Assembly (NCBI GenBank): GCA_905221605.1
Contig: CAJNDS010002680.1
Location: 62,001-126,000 of the forward strand
From: Symbiodinium natans
Lineage: Eukaryota > Sar > Dinophyceae > Suessiales > Symbiodiniaceae
Length of the DNA: 64,000 nucleotides
Reading direction: 5' to 3'
Shown here: positions 1-10,189 of the stretch, in pieces
Layout: each line of letters opens with the position of its first letter
Position numbering within the stretch: position 1 is the stretch's first letter
Position numbers and translations under genes: made by a program
Notes under the pieces: generated by a model
What the model saw: only the letters and a program-made list of their open reading frames with translations
Told to the model about the DNA's origin: nothing
The model's database searches: none

Positions 1-240
1 AACCCTAATCCCTAAACCGGGGCTTACAGGGTTTTTCAGGCTTTTTTTATAGGCTGGAGGGTTTGTAGGGTGCATGAGATTTTGTAGGGTTTGTAGGGCT
101 TTGTTGGGTGTCCCTATTCTTAGAGGAAGAAGCAAGTTCGTCTGTGGGCGGGGGAGAAACAGGAAAGATAAGGGTTGCTTAAACCCTAAACCCTAAACCC
201 GAGGCATCTGAGAACAAGCGCACGGTTGGGGCTTACAAGT

Positions 241-300
241 GTGGCGGTTTAGGGGTTTAGGGGTTTAGGGGTTTAGGGGTTTAGGGGTTTAGGGTTTAGG
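241..300 (+). repeat. TTTAGGGG telomere-variant array
   Basis: About six consecutive TTTAGGGG octamers pass into TTTAGGG. Shorter CCCTAAA blocks in the opposite orientation occur at 1-20 and 180-205, so the window begins with mixed-polarity telomeric sequence and not with one clean terminal array. Confidence 0.9.
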
Positions 301-435
301 AATTAAAAATAAGCTGCAAGGCAGCACTTGAGCCTTGTTTGAAGCACAAGAAGACTTTACCGCCCCCACCATAGAAACCCTAGGGTTAACTTCTTTCCCC
401 CGGAAACTTCAGACAGCAAGTAGGTACAGTCGCAT

Positions 436-655
436 CTGGGATTTGTTCTTGGCTCCTTGGATGACGATCACCAGGCTGCCAAAATGTTTGCCCTTGCTTC
501 GGCCGTCCTTTCGCGTCATCACATCGGCTACGGCACGGGACCCGCGCATGGGAGTCTTGGTGTTTGTCACCCCGGTTATCACCGCATTTTTGACCGCATG
601 GGGAGGTGCTGCCAGGGTCACTGCATCGCTGACACGCGGAATAGGGCCATGAATC
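436..655 (-). CDS. possible internal exon, unknown protein
   Basis: The minus strand has an open frame of about 73 codons with many G/C third positions. It contains the peptide GKHFGSLVIVIQGAKNKSQ near its end and PMRGSRAVADVMTRKDG in the middle. A CAG|G acceptor-like site (GTGACCAG|GATTC) lies at its upstream edge. Two plus-strand frames over the same bases are also open but look less protein-like. No family was recognised. Confidence 0.4.
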
Positions 656-664
656 CTGGTCACC

Positions 665-840
665 CTACGTGAAAACCCTAGGCCCTATAACCCTCACAAC
701 CCTCACATCCCCCACAACCCCCGAAACCCCCAAACCCGTCTGACCCCCTATACTCCTGCAACCCCGAAAGGCCCCCCTAAACCAAACCCTAAACCCTAAA
801 CCCTAAACCCTAAACCCTAAACCCTAAACCCTAAACCCCC
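665..840 (-). repeat. degenerate then perfect CCCTAAA array
   Basis: Diverged CCCTCACAA/CCCCAAA-type units lead into about eight perfect CCCTAAA units from 785 to 838. The array forms the left flank of the exon-like segment at 841. Confidence 0.9.
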
Positions 841-933
841 CTCAACCCGGACAGCTCTGAGGTCGTGGACTGGGCGCTCGCCGAGCCGCACTGGAAGCAG
901 CCGGCCTGCAAGCCACAGGCCCTCTTTGGTGGG
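841..933 (+). CDS. possible exon, telomere-flanked
   Basis: This is an open 31-codon frame (SSEVVDWALAEPHWKQ in its first half) with high G/C at third positions. CCCTAAA units lie on the left; a 23-base poly-G run and TTTTAGGG units lie on the right. No family was recognised, and random open frames of this length are common. Confidence 0.3.
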
Positions 934-936
934 AGG

Positions 937-960
937 GGGGGGGGGGGGGGGGGGGGGGGG
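937..960 (+). repeat. poly-G run
   Basis: An uninterrupted G tract of more than 20 bases separates the exon-like segment from the TTTTAGGG array. Similar runs of 10-30 G recur near 5776, 11698, 13765, 21420, 28208 and 32820. Confidence 0.95.
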
Positions 961-962
961 AA

Positions 963-1110
963 GTTTAGGGTTTTAGGGTTTTAGGGTTTCAGGGTTTCAG
1001 GATTTTAGGGTTTTAGGGTTTTAGGGTTTTAGGGTTTTAGGGTTTTAGGATTTTAGGGTTTTCGGGTTTTAGGGTTTTCGGGTGTTAGGGTGTTAGGGTT
1101 CTAGGGCTAG
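963..1110 (+). repeat. TTTTAGGG octamer array
   Basis: About 17 units, mostly TTTTAGGG (the repeat type known from Chlamydomonas telomeres), include TTTCAGGG, TTTTCGGG and TGTTAGGG variants. Confidence 0.9.
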
Positions 1111-1194
1111 CGGCTAAGCCCCCCACAATGTGTCAAGGTCCTGACGCAACAATCCCAAAACCCGAAACCCCACCCCCCCGAAACCCCAAATCCT

Positions 1195-1640
1195 AGACCC
1201 TAAACCCTAAACCCTAAACCCTACACCCAAAAGCCAGGGCTTTGATGCGCTGATGCCCAGCCGCGGGCTGATTGGGGGCGACTGAAGCGTGCGCTGCAGT
1301 AGTGTCCCAGGTTAGTTTAAGGGTTTAGGGTTTAGGGTTTAGGGTTTACAGTAGGATTTAGACCTCGGGCGTCTGCAGACCCTAAGCCCAAAACCCTAGA
1401 CCCTAAACCCTAAGCCCTAAGCCCTAAGCCCTAAGCCCTAAGCCCTAAGCCCCAAGCCCCAAGCCCAATGAAACCCCTGTGGCCCTCCCTGGGCTTCGAC
1501 GCATGCGGCGCGCATCCGACGCGCAGAGGGAAACAGCTGCCAGTGCTTAGTGCTTGCATCAAGGGATTAAGACGCGTTTAGGGTTTAGGGTTTAGGCGTT
1601 TAGGGTTTAGGGTTTTAGGGTTTAGGGTTTAGGGTTTACG
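1195..1640. repeat. alternating telomeric blocks around two unique segments
   Basis: Blocks in order are CCCTAAA (1195-1228), unique DNA, TTTAGGG (1317-1350), CCCTAAA/CCCTAAG (1378-1470), unique DNA, and TTTAGGG (1578-1640). Each unique piece has C-strand repeats on its left and G-strand repeats on its right. The first ends in a donor-like TCCCAG|GTTAGT. Confidence 0.85.
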
Positions 1641-2126
1641 TAGGGGTACCTGAAGGTTGTACCCCTGCAGGTTTCGCCTTCATGTACTCCACATGACCCC
1701 TGTATTCCGTTCGCGGTTCTTTAAAAAGGGTCCCCAAACACAAGGGTACAACTTTAGGGGCAGGGGCTTTGGGTTGACGAGTATTCCGTAGCTTAGATTA
1801 AAGGATCCCACGCTGACCTTGCAAGCTTCTGAGAGCCTGAGGTTGATCTAAGTTATGCGCCTTGATAGGGGTACAGCTATAGCATTTTCCCGCTGAGAGT
1901 ACTGAGGGGTTTTGGAAGTTCTTTGGAGCCGAAGGAATCCAGCATCTGTCGCCCCTAGCCCGAATGCTTGACAAACCCGAAGCCTTAACAAACCCCAGTC
2001 CGGAAGCTAGGCCCAGACGTAAATGCGGGCTTAGGGTGTTAGGTTTTAGGGCTTACGTTAACCTACATGACAGCGGAGACGCGCAATCTTGTCCAAAGCC
2101 AACGAAGTGCATCCCTTGTCGGTTGA

Positions 2127-2203
2127 CTAAACCCTAAACCCTAAACCCTAAACCCTAAACCCTAAACCCTAAACCCTAAACCCTAAACCCTAAACCCTAA
2201 ACC
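2127..2203 (-). repeat. CCCTAAA array, about 11 units
   Basis: Eleven nearly perfect tandem CCCTAAA units sit immediately upstream of a small ATG-initiated frame. Confidence 0.95.
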
Positions 2204-2209
2204 CGTGGT

Positions 2210-2356
2210 ATGATGATGAACGCTAAAAGGGGTCGCGAAGTCCACGGTATCAGCTCCTACAGTTGCCCACACGGAGGCCCAGGCGACTTCATGCAGACCA
2301 GGGTTCCAGGGGGCTCGTCATGTTCAGGTTCCCTTAAGGTTTACACTTTACCCTAA
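2210..2356 (+). CDS. possible small ORF, 48 codons
   Basis: ATGATGATG opens this frame just after the CCCTAAA array. It contains REVHGISSYSCPHGGPGDF, and its TAA stop falls in the next CCCTAA block. It may be an exon or chance. No homologue was recognised. Confidence 0.3.
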   Translation: MMMNAKRGREVHGISSYSCPHGGPGDFMQTRVPGGSSCSGSLKVYTLP

Positions 2357-2459
2357 ACCATAAACCCTGAACCATAAACACTAAACCCTAAACCTTCAAT
2401 TTGGCTGCTGAGGTTGCGGATTTATGAGCAATCTGTTTTTTTTTGAGGCTCAGGTTTTT

Positions 2460-2810
2460 AGGGGCTTGACGGTTGAGGTATCTAGGTTCTTTTTGAAACA
2501 GGGTGTTAGGGTTTTTGGAGCTTATTAGGGGAATTTCTGTGGTTTTTCGGGGTTTTGGGGGTCTTTTAGGGATGGGGCGCACCATGCCAGGCAGACCGCA
2601 TCGGCACCAAACTCGGTGCCTTGGAGGCTCCCGCATCCTCGGATTCGTTGGGGGAGCGGGTTCGGGTTTGGGGGGTTTTGGGGGTTTTGGGGGGTTTAGG
2701 GTCTTTAGGGTCTTTAGGAAGCGTTTGGGGGTTGAGGGGGCGGGTTTAGGGGGATTTAGGGTGTCAGCGTTTCCGGGGTTCAGGGATTTAGGGTTCAGGG
2801 TCTGGAGGAC
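2460..2810 (+). repeat. degenerate GGGGTTT/GGGTTTAGG tract
   Basis: G-rich repeats with much drift (TTTTGGGG, TTTAGGG, TCTTTAGG) surround a small unique insert at 2588-2645. The ORFs reading GFGGFGGF here are products of the repeat. Confidence 0.7.
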
Positions 2811-3083
2811 CTTCGCTCCTAACGCGCCTGAGCCAAGGATGACCTTGGGTGTCTTCCTCAAGTCAGAGGGGGAACTCTCTGGGCTTCAGGGGCTCGCTGA
2901 TTCTCGAGGACTTGCAGTTTTGGGATGTTTTGGGGGCTTCAAGGTTGACGGTTGAGACGACGAACCGGGCGAGGCACTGGCACTGCCCGAGTCAGCTGCA
3001 GCTGGCCATGCGGCTCATGGAGAAGGAGTCCATGCGAAACCGGGCCTTCACATTGAGCATGGTGGCAAGAGAAGGGGCTATGA

Positions 3084-3302
3084 ACCCTTCCTCAGGGAGC
3101 TGGTTGCAGGCCACAGGGGAGGAGTCCGTCGCTACCGGGCAACTGCAGTCGGCGAGAACACCGTGTGGCGCTGCGCGTCTACTTCTTCTCTCATGAGCAT
3201 TACGCCTGGGAGGGGAGGCTTCCATGGGCTGATGTTCCGCGCGCACCCGGAGGCCCTCCGCGTCGTGCAGTGAGCCTGGCAAGAGCAGCAACGCTCCTAA
3301 AC
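3084..3302 (+). CDS. possible exon block, frame uncertain
   Basis: The segment from about 2960 to 3300 is repeat-free and GC-rich, and all three plus frames are open over parts of it. The most protein-like frame includes LRVYFFSHEHYAWEGRLPW. CCCTAAACCC repeats resume right after it. Function is unknown. Confidence 0.3.
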
Positions 3303-3474
3303 CCGAAACCCTAAACCCTAGACCTATAGACCCTAGGCCCTAAACCCTTAATCCAACTGAGCTCGTTCCGGCGGTTCCCGGGCGATCCGGTAGACCCCTC
3401 AGAAGCTCGGGGTTCAAGTATAAGCCCTCTACTCCCGGCAACACTCTAAGGCCTTCAAAAGCCCGAAGTCTCTC

Positions 3475-3890
3475 CCTAAACCCCTAAACCTCTAAGCCCC
3501 TAAACCCCTAAACCCCTAAACCCCTAAGCCCCTAAACCCCTAAACCCCTAAACCCCTAAACCCCTAAACCCCTAAACCTCTAAGCCCCTAAACCCTAAAC
3601 CCCTAAAAACCCCTAAACCCTAAAACCCCTAACCCCTAAACCCCTACCCCTAAACCCCTAAGCCCCTAAACCCCTAAACCCCTAAACCCCTAAACCCCTT
3701 AAACCCCTTAAACCCCTTAAACCCCTAAACCCCTAAGCCCTTAAACCCCTAAACCCCTAAACCCCTAAACCCCTAAACCCCTAAACCCCTAAACCCCTAA
3801 ACCCCTAAACCCCTAAACCCCTAAGCCCCTAAACCCCTAAACCCTAACCCCCTTAAACTTTGAACCCTAAACCCCTAAACCCTTAGAAGC
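3475..3890 (-). repeat. long CCCCTAAA octamer array
   Basis: About 48 units, dominated by CCCCTAAA with CCCCTAAG and CCCTTAAA variants, make this one of the longest telomere-variant arrays in the window. Confidence 0.95.
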
Positions 3891-3954
3891 CACGAGAGCC
3901 GAGAGGTCAAGGAGCAGGCCTGGGTTGGTGAGGCGCGATCTGGACTTTGATTAA

Positions 3955-4080
3955 AGGGTTTAGGGTTTAGGGTTTAGGGTTTAGGGTTTAGGGTTTAGGG
4001 TTTAGGGTCCAAAGGTTCAGGGTTTAGGGTTTAGGGTTTAGGGTCCAAAGGTTTAGGGGGCTTTAGGGGGCTTGTAGGTC
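3955..4080 (+). repeat. TTTAGGG array with duplicated interruption
   Basis: Eight perfect TTTAGGG units are followed by GTCCAAAGG interruptions that occur twice (around 4009 and 4044), showing local duplication. Degenerate G-rich repeats continue to about 4210. Confidence 0.9.
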
Positions 4081-4468
4081 TTGTAGTGTGTTGGGGTTAG
4101 GGGGTTCAAGGTTTAGGGGTTTGGGGTTCTAGGGCTTTAGGGCATTATAGGGCTTTTCGGTTTTAGGGCTTCAGGGGGCTCTAGGGGTTGGGAGGTTTGG
4201 GGCGGGCTTCCAGGGCGTTAGAGGGCTTTGAGGCCTGATGTGAGATAGAGTGTTTCCTGTGGTTTCTTTGGTGAGTCTTAGAGGAGTCAAAAATCACCAT
4301 ACCTCGATGAAGACTAGCTGAGTCTTTCTCCACTAGCCGAGGGTGCCTCAGCCGCAAGACGGTCATACTTTGTTTTTCGTGCAATGTGTAAATGCTTTCT
4401 GGCAAGTGCTGCGAGTGGAGATTAAAACCTAAACCCTAAACCCCCAGACCTTTTACGACTTGTAGACT

Positions 4469-4537
4469 TTGCAGAAGAGCTCGAAGCTGTTTGAGAGACC
4501 GCCGCCGCTCCAGACGTCACCCGGCGCTGATGCATAG
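4469..4537 (+). CDS. possible terminal exon
   Basis: A 22-codon frame with stop (SSKLFERPPPLQTSPGADA) follows an acceptor-like GACTTTGCAG. It is short, and no family was recognised. Confidence 0.25.
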   Translation: MQKSSKLFERPPPLQTSPGADA

Positions 4538-5434
4538 GTGTGACGTCGACGCTTAGAAAACCCAAGCAGCCCTAAAACCTTGACCCTGGAACACCTCCCC
4601 ATCCCAATCTCCTACACGATTGATTTGAGGCACGAGGGCCCCATCAGCCTTCCACCCTTCACACTTCAGAAATGCGTCCCAAGAATCCCAGCCCCTAAAG
4701 CTACCCGCAGAAATCCCCCAGCCCTGCACCTTTATACGTTTGAGCCTCTCTTAGCGCACTTCGTGCCCTCGCGTTGAGATTTTACGTTTGTTTTGCCTCT
4801 CGGTGCCATGAAGTTTACCGAAGTTCTCGAGGAGCCTTGTGGTTTGGAGGGTAGATCACCAAGCTTGCACTTGTCTTAGGGTCTGGGATGCAGGGTGCAG
4901 GGGGTTCGGGGTTTACGGTTTTGTCTGGTTTTGAGTTAAGGCAGTAAGTGCGGGGTTTTGGTGTTTGTAGGGTGTTATGGGTTTGGGTCTTATCTTCTGG
5001 GATTTGGGGCGTTCGCAATGTGCTGTTCGCTCCATTTGTTGCTTGGTGAAGCAAGAATTTCGAAGCACAACGAAGGGTCTTGACACAGGACTCAATACAA
5101 GGGCATCTTTACGATTTCGGTTTAATTAGAAGAAACAGCCTGTTTCCTTCATCGAAACGGTTTTGGTGATGCCGACAATCCTCGCCACCTTACACAAGCA
5201 CAATCCAGAGAAGTGATAGAACCATGTAGTACCCTTATTCTTCTTCCGACAGCCTCATGCACCTAACTTCAAAAAGGAAGCGGGTAGTATGCCTAAGAGA
5301 TCCCATGCTCTAACCCTCATAGGGCCTATGCTGCCCCAGGGCGGGTCTGGCTTCCGAAGGGCTTAGGGTTCAGGGAGCGGAAGAGGAGAACATGCGCCTG
5401 CGCTGGCGGGCCTACTACGTCAACTACAGGCCCC

Positions 5435-5482
5435 CCTCTCTCTCTCTCTCTCTGTCTGTCTGTCTGTCTGTCTGTGTCTCTG
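5435..5482 (+). repeat. (CT)n-(TGTC)n microsatellite
   Basis: A CT dinucleotide run changes to TGTC tetranucleotides. On the minus strand it yields a spurious RQRERERGG peptide. Confidence 0.95.
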
Positions 5483-5593
5483 TATCGCTCAATTCGTGCA
5501 GGTGTCGTGGGGGATGAGTGGGTACGCATGCTTCATTCTAAACCCTGAACCCAGAGACCGAAAGATTCCGCAAGAAGCACGTGGAGTAAGCCA

Positions 5594-5735
5594 AGACTAC
5601 CCTGAAACGTAGCCCTAGGCACTGGACAACTGGCACCAAGGATGCCCCCCCAGCTGCGTGCTTGTTAAGGAACTTGAAAGTAAGCTGCCCTAGCAGGGTT
5701 GCATAGCAGATGATGTAGCAAGCTTCGTGTGGCAA
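5594..5735 (-). CDS. possible exon, hydrophobic
   Basis: The open minus-strand frame contains CYIICYATLLGQLTFKFL, which could be a membrane segment, followed by NKHAAGGASLVPVVQC. It ends before the poly-G run at 5776. No family was recognised. Confidence 0.35.
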
Positions 5736-6523
5736 CTTAATTCAAGTTCCTTAACCCTTATTCGCCTTTCTTAGGGGGGGGGGGGGGGGGGGGGGGGTCG
5801 GTTCCCTCCCAAACTCCGTCCATTATCCAACAAGGGTTCCGTTTTTGCTACTTGGCAGCCTAGTAAATCATTCTGCCCCATAGCTGCAGTCCCCAGATCT
5901 TCCAAAACCACCTATTTCTGCAACAGTCTTTGCATAGGGTTCAAGTTTTCAGGTTCACGGTGTCTCTTAGCTCGCTGTTGAGGAACAGCCCTTAATGTTG
6001 AGAATCCTTCCGCGACTTTGGGGTATGTTCCTTCATGGGAAATGCTGTGCATCGACCGCATCGGCCTGGTTGGGGTCACTTTGGGTTTCGAGTTGCGAGA
6101 TTAGGGGGAGCGGACTATGCCCCAAACCCACCTGAAACCGAAAAAGAGCGGCCCTCGAGCTGTGAAGTGCGAACATGTTTTCGACAGTTTTCGTTGGTTA
6201 GCCTCGTGAGCGACAGCACGAGTTTTTTGTAGCACGGCTTTGAGTAAAGTGCATTTCTTTTTTTAAACCTACTAGCGCAGACCCTCTCTTCCTTCTCGCT
6301 GTATCAAGAACCGTCTGACTCCCTGAAGATTCCTGCAAGCGAAAGAAGCAGCACAATGCTGCTAGACTGAACTCGACAGCATCCTAGGCTCGTGGGTTGT
6401 TAAAACGGATACCGTGGCTATGGTTGGCTGTGAACTTCTTTAGCGTACCGACTGACTGAGCCACTACAGCTGCCGATGAACCCTTAAAGAACCGCCCAGT
6501 CCCCAAAGGCCTCCAAGCCCTGA

Positions 6524-6640
6524 GAGCTTGCGGTGGTCAGGTCGCTCAAGGCCTGCATCGAGGACATGGAGGCCACTTCCGGACAGTCGCCTTTGGGTGC
6601 AGAGTTTGGTGTCATCTCCTTCCCGCCGAACAAGTATTGA
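6524..6640 (+). CDS. possible terminal exon, 38 codons
   Basis: This frame with natural stop contains VVRSLKACIEDMEATSGQSP and ends GVISFPPNKY. Third positions are mostly G or C. An AG acceptor-like site precedes it (CTGAGAG|C). The overlapping minus-strand frame (6464-6652) is the less likely reading. Function is unknown. Confidence 0.4.
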   Translation, partial: ELAVVRSLKACIEDMEATSGQSPLGAEFGVISFPPNKY

Positions 6641-7249
6641 TCCTACATCCAAAGCCGTATTCGTCTGAGTGGAACGGGCTTTATACGCTGGTGGGTGGGC
6701 GAGGTTTCCATGTTACGCGGAGAAGTTTTGGGGGTTTGGCGTGTTGCAGATTGGCATTGACATTATGTCAGTAGGTTCCGCCGTTTTCCTGGCGACTCAC
6801 CCGTCCACTCCCCCAAAACCCTAAAACCCAAAAGCCCTGAAGCCCTAAACCTTGAACACACCCGAACACCCAAAAAAGCCCAAAAACTCTAAAACCCCAA
6901 ACGCACGAAAACCGTCGCTTAGCAGCCAGAGGATCCTGAAACCTAGCAACAGTTCTTCAGCCCATGCGCCTCGCATGTCAGGGTCGCGGGTTTAGGGTTT
7001 AGGGTTTAGGGTCGAGGCGGCCCCACCGACACTAAGCAAAACGAAAGTCCCGACTCAGCAGTTCACCGGCCCCCAAACCCGAAGGCCGAAATCCCAAACG
7101 TCCCCAAACCCCAAACCCCCAAACCTAAACCCGAATACCCTCAACGTCAAATGTACCGCCCATAGTTCCTGTCAGTAAGCTTTCTTCATCCGAGGGCCGA
7201 AAGACCTTAAGGGTAACCGAAGGGTATCTTGCAGGAAGTGGCCCTAAAC

Positions 7250-7435
7250 TCTAGACTCCTAAACCCTAAAAACTCTTAACCCTTAACCCGAAGCCCTAAC
7301 CCTAAACCCTAATCCCTAAACCCTAAACCCTAAACCCTAAACCCTAAACCCTAAACCCTAAACCCTAAACCCTAAACCCTAAACCCTAAACCCTAAACCC
7401 TAAACCCTAAACCCTAAACCCTAAACCCTAACCCG
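7250..7435 (-). repeat. CCCTAAA array, about 18 perfect units
   Basis: Degenerate units to about 7318 are followed by perfect CCCTAAA to 7432. TTTAGGG-like sequence resumes at 7515 on the other side of an 80-bp unique segment. Confidence 0.95.
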
Positions 7436-7835
7436 ACGGCGTTTTGATGGGTCTTTTTCTCTCCCAACCCTTGATCCTCACCCTAAGAGACCCCCTGGTC
7501 GCCGGCCACACTTTTCGGGTTTAGGTTTTTTGTTTTAGGGTTCAGGGTTAAGGATTTAGGGCTTAGGGTTAAGGTTCAGGGTTAGGGTTGCGGATGCAGG
7601 ATTCAGGATTCATCAATACTTCAACAAAATGAAGAGTCCTACGATGCAGATTCCTTAAAGGAGCTATCGTAGAAGTTCTGGGGCTTGCCCTACACACTTC
7701 GGACAGCTACATCTGCCTAAATTCCCTGCGCCCGAGTACTAGGTGTGCTGGATACACCTGCATAACTACCCCAGCTCCCAGCCCTGCCGAAACCCTGGAT
7801 ACATGCACATGTTCCAAATCTCCAACCCTGAGCTA

Positions 7836-7907
7836 AACCCCAAACCCCAAACCCCAAACCCCAAACCCCAAACCCCAAACCCTAAACCCTAAACCCCAAA
7901 ACCCTAA
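7836..7907 (-). repeat. CCCCAAA then CCCTAAA array
   Basis: Six or seven CCCCAAA units pass into CCCTAAA. A unique 85-bp segment (7911-7993) with an open frame (GGKDATNVHFITRLGAG) follows, and then TTTAGGG. Confidence 0.9.
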
Positions 7908-7993
7908 AGCCACAGGGCGGGAAGGATGCCACCAACGTTCACTTCATTACGCGCCTCGGCGCAGGGAGCACCAGGATCAACTCGGAGAGAGGG

Positions 7994-8079
7994 GTTTTGG
8001 GGTTTAGGGTTTAGGGTTTAGGGTTTAGGGTTTAGGGTTTAGGGTTCAGGGTTTAGGGTTTAGGGTTTAGGGTTTAGGG
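7994..8079 (+). repeat. TTTAGGG array
   Basis: About eleven units with one TTCAGGG variant form the right flank of the unique segment 7911-7993. Confidence 0.95.
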
Positions 8080-8174
8080 CTGATAGGGTTGTAGGGTTCC
8101 ATGTTGTCGGGTTTAGGGCTTTTCGGGTTTAGGGCTAAGGCGGTTCTACTTCTTGGGGTTCGAAGGTACTGGGG

Positions 8175-8267
8175 TTGGAGGCACGGTTTCGTGGCAAAGG
8201 CAAGGCTGGATCGGGTTCGTTGGCCCAGCTTCACTGGTGGTCACATGCTGAAAGGCGCTGTAGGGCC
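8175..8267 (+). CDS. possible exon ending at a dispersed repeat
   Basis: This 31-codon open frame reads LEARFRGKGKAGSGSLAQLH at its start. It stops exactly where the dispersed family-B repeat begins (TGTAG|GGCCGATAATA). Confidence 0.3.
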
Positions 8268-8320
8268 GATAATATAGGGGCCTGAATAATTAGAATACGG
8301 CTTTTTGTGTGGGGAATAGC
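8268..8320 (-). mobile_element. dispersed repeat family B, copy 1
   Basis: The plus strand carries AATATAGGGGCCT followed by AATTAGAATAC. Read on the minus strand this matches the family at 13094, 22069 and 41765 (TATTCT.ATT..TYAGGCCCCTATAT). It is short and lacks coding capacity. Confidence 0.55.
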
Positions 8321-8517
8321 TGTGCTTTTCGCATGTTGGCATGGATGCAGTGAGCGATGCATGTGCTGATGACATAGACGTTACCATCCTTCGGGCACAG
8401 ATGCAGCGAGCAATGCATGTGCTGGTAGCACAAATGGGCGTGGCAAACGGACACGATCTACCCAAAGACAAGGACCAAAGGACATTTGGTCGGGTGGTTA
8501 GGGCACCATGTCTCTGA
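8320..8517 (+). CDS. possible exon, 65 codons, helical
   Basis: The frame reads through a helix-like stretch, DVTILRAQMQRAMHVLVAQM, and continues GVANGHDLPKDKDQRTFG before a TGA. Third-position G/C is high and an in-frame ATG lies at 8341. The minus-strand ORF over the same bases (8241-8690) looks like its shadow. No family was recognised. Confidence 0.45.
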   Translation: MCFSHVGMDAVSDACADDIDVTILRAQMQRAMHVLVAQMGVANGHDLPKDKDQRTFGRVVRAPCL

Positions 8518-8692
8518 GCACACCACAAGGAATCGGCACCCCGAATCCTAAACCCAAAATCTCTTGGCGAGGGCCCTATGACTATGAACCGCGTAAGCCC
8601 TATCAGCCCAGTAGAATCCCTGTAGAGCCCCGTAACCCTCTTCCCAACTGCCCTAACCCTACACCCTATATGATAAACCCTAAGCGCCAAGG

Positions 8693-8956
8693 ATGCTCCG
8701 GGAAAACTTGGTTAAAGCCCTGCGCTTCTACGAGCGCACAGAAGAGCGGCTGTCTGCGCAGTGCCTTGCCTTTAAAAACAGCAAAATGCCTTCAAGATGC
8801 CCTCTAACCCTAAACTCCCCTCAACCCTCAACCCTAAAACCTAGACCCTACTCTCCCTCACTTCTGTGGAGCTTCGGAATGGACGTTCCCTTGCCCACGA
8901 GGAATCGTATCGGAGGCCTCATTGCAACCCTCGTCCTTAGAGGAACGTATGTATAG
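8693..8956 (+). CDS. possible ORF with telomere-derived insert in frame
   Basis: The first part (ATG at 8693, ENLVKALRFYERTEERLSAQ) and the last part (GMDVPLPTRNRIGGLIATLV, then stop) both look coding and share one frame. They are joined by about 20 codons from degenerate CCCTAA repeats (8800-8850). The middle could be a small intron of a length divisible by three, or a translated insert. An AG|G acceptor-like site (GCCAAG|GATG) lies just before the ATG. Confidence 0.4.
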   Translation: MLRENLVKALRFYERTEERLSAQCLAFKNSKMPSRCPLTLNSPQPSTLKPRPYSPSLLWSFGMDVPLPTRNRIGGLIATLVLRGTYV

Positions 8957-9025
8957 GGTTTAGTGCTTCGGGTTCTAGTTTGAGGCCCGCGTGAACAGTG
9001 CCATGTAGCCAAACGAACAGTCTGT

Positions 9026-9304
9026 GTGAAACATCGCGGCGTCGCAGACAAAATCCTTTCAAGATGTGAGCAGTATGGCAGGCTTGCCAGCCTTCAACGC
9101 GTCATGGCTCAACAGCAGTCTGCTGTTTGGGGAGGAACTCGTCAACATACCTTCGCGGCACGAAGCGCAACATATGGATTGAGACACGTCGCGGCTCGAC
9201 CAGTTGCTCGAGCACTAGCCCGAGCATTGTTTCTCCTAAAAAACCAGCTAAACTCTGGCATAGATGCAAGCCCCTCTTTGCTTAAAACTCATTCTAAATC
9301 CTAA
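9026..9304 (+). CDS. possible exon, 92 codons
   Basis: The frame includes VADKILSRCEQYGRLASLQR and a later Ala/Arg-rich stretch, HVAARPVARALARALFLL. It runs into CCCTAA-like sequence after its stop. No family was recognised. Confidence 0.3.
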   Translation: MKHRGVADKILSRCEQYGRLASLQRVMAQQQSAVWGGTRQHTFAARSATYGLRHVAARPVARALARALFLLKNQLNSGIDASPSLLKTHSKS

Positions 9305-9556
9305 GACCCCAAGCCCTACACCCTAAGCCAGCCCCGGAATCACACTGCCGAGGATCCGCGCCTCTCAGGCCCCTTCCACTCCCACCGCCAGGCTCGTCCG
9401 GGACGAGTTGTGGGGAGCCTAAACCCTCCCACCCCTCCCCCAAAACCCGAAACCCGAATCCCGGCGCTAGTCATGGCATGCCCACCCTCCCAATTTCCCG
9501 GGCTCCTCAAGAAGGGTAAACAACGAACAAAATACATAAAAGAGTAGACTACGCAA

Positions 9557-9655
9557 ATGCAGAGCACATCGGTGCTGTCTGACAGCGAGCATGTGCTGGC
9601 GGGGCAGGGCGTTCTTTTCGAAGTGGCCACAAGCCAAAGCCTTTCAAAGGACCCC
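9557..9655 (+). CDS. possible exon, ATG at 9557
   Basis: The open frame MQSTSVLSDSEHVLAGQGVL continues FEVATSQSLSKDP into a C-rich run at 9655-9690. The longer minus-strand ORF here (9340-9693) is Gly-rich because of that run. Confidence 0.35.
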
Positions 9656-9787
9656 CACCCCCCCCCCCCGCCCCCGCCACCCACCCCACCCAAGAAAACC
9701 TATGCAGTTGTAAACAAAGGTTGAAGGTTAAATCACAAGCTGGCTGCTTATCCCGGCGTGTGGGGGGTTCAGGGTTCAGGGGTTAGG

Positions 9788-9841
9788 TTCAAGGCCTGCT
9801 TCCGCCACGGGGACATTGAATACCTCAAGAGGGAAATACAG
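9788..9841 (+). CDS. possible exon with GT donor, may join 11122
   Basis: This 18-codon frame, FKACFRHGDIEYLKREIQ, ends exactly at a donor-like ATACAG|GTTAAG in phase 0 and starts near an AG|G acceptor (TTCAAG|GCC). Joined to the phase-0 exon candidate at 11122, it would place LKREIQ before VRHLRSYAHYNLE. See the SPX-like entry. Confidence 0.35.
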
Positions 9842-10087
9842 GTTAAGGGGCTTTTGGGGTTACAGGTTCAGAGTCAAGCTTCGTGGTGAAAGGTATGGCT
9901 TTTCTGAACTAGCTTTTCGCTGAGTAAGTCGTTGAAACCCGAAACTCAAACCCTAAACCCTAAACCTGAACCAGACACCCCTAGCCCTCGAAAGCACTGC
10001 TGTTGTTATTATTGTTATTCTCTTCGTATTATCATTTTCATTATCTTATCACTGTTATCAGTACGTTGTTGTTCGCTTGGGGGGGGG

Positions 10088-10189
10088 AGCGCGGCCGGAC
10101 GCCAGAGGTCAAAGTCCCGGAGCGATCTGGAGCACGAGGTGCCACCCCCCACTTTTAGCGGGTTGCTACACCATGTTGCGGCTTTGCAG
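10088..10189 (+). CDS. possible exon abutting TTTAGGG array
   Basis: The open frame contains GRQRSKSRSDLEHEVPPPTF and ends SGLLHHVAALQ at GCAG|G followed directly by GTTTAGGG repeats, so the repeat would supply the donor GT. Function is unknown. Confidence 0.35.

Noticed and set aside
1-300. True chromosome end at the left edge of the window
   Set aside because: The edge carries only about 20 bp of CCCTAA-like sequence, and similar or longer arrays in both orientations occur across the whole window, so position 1 is not special.
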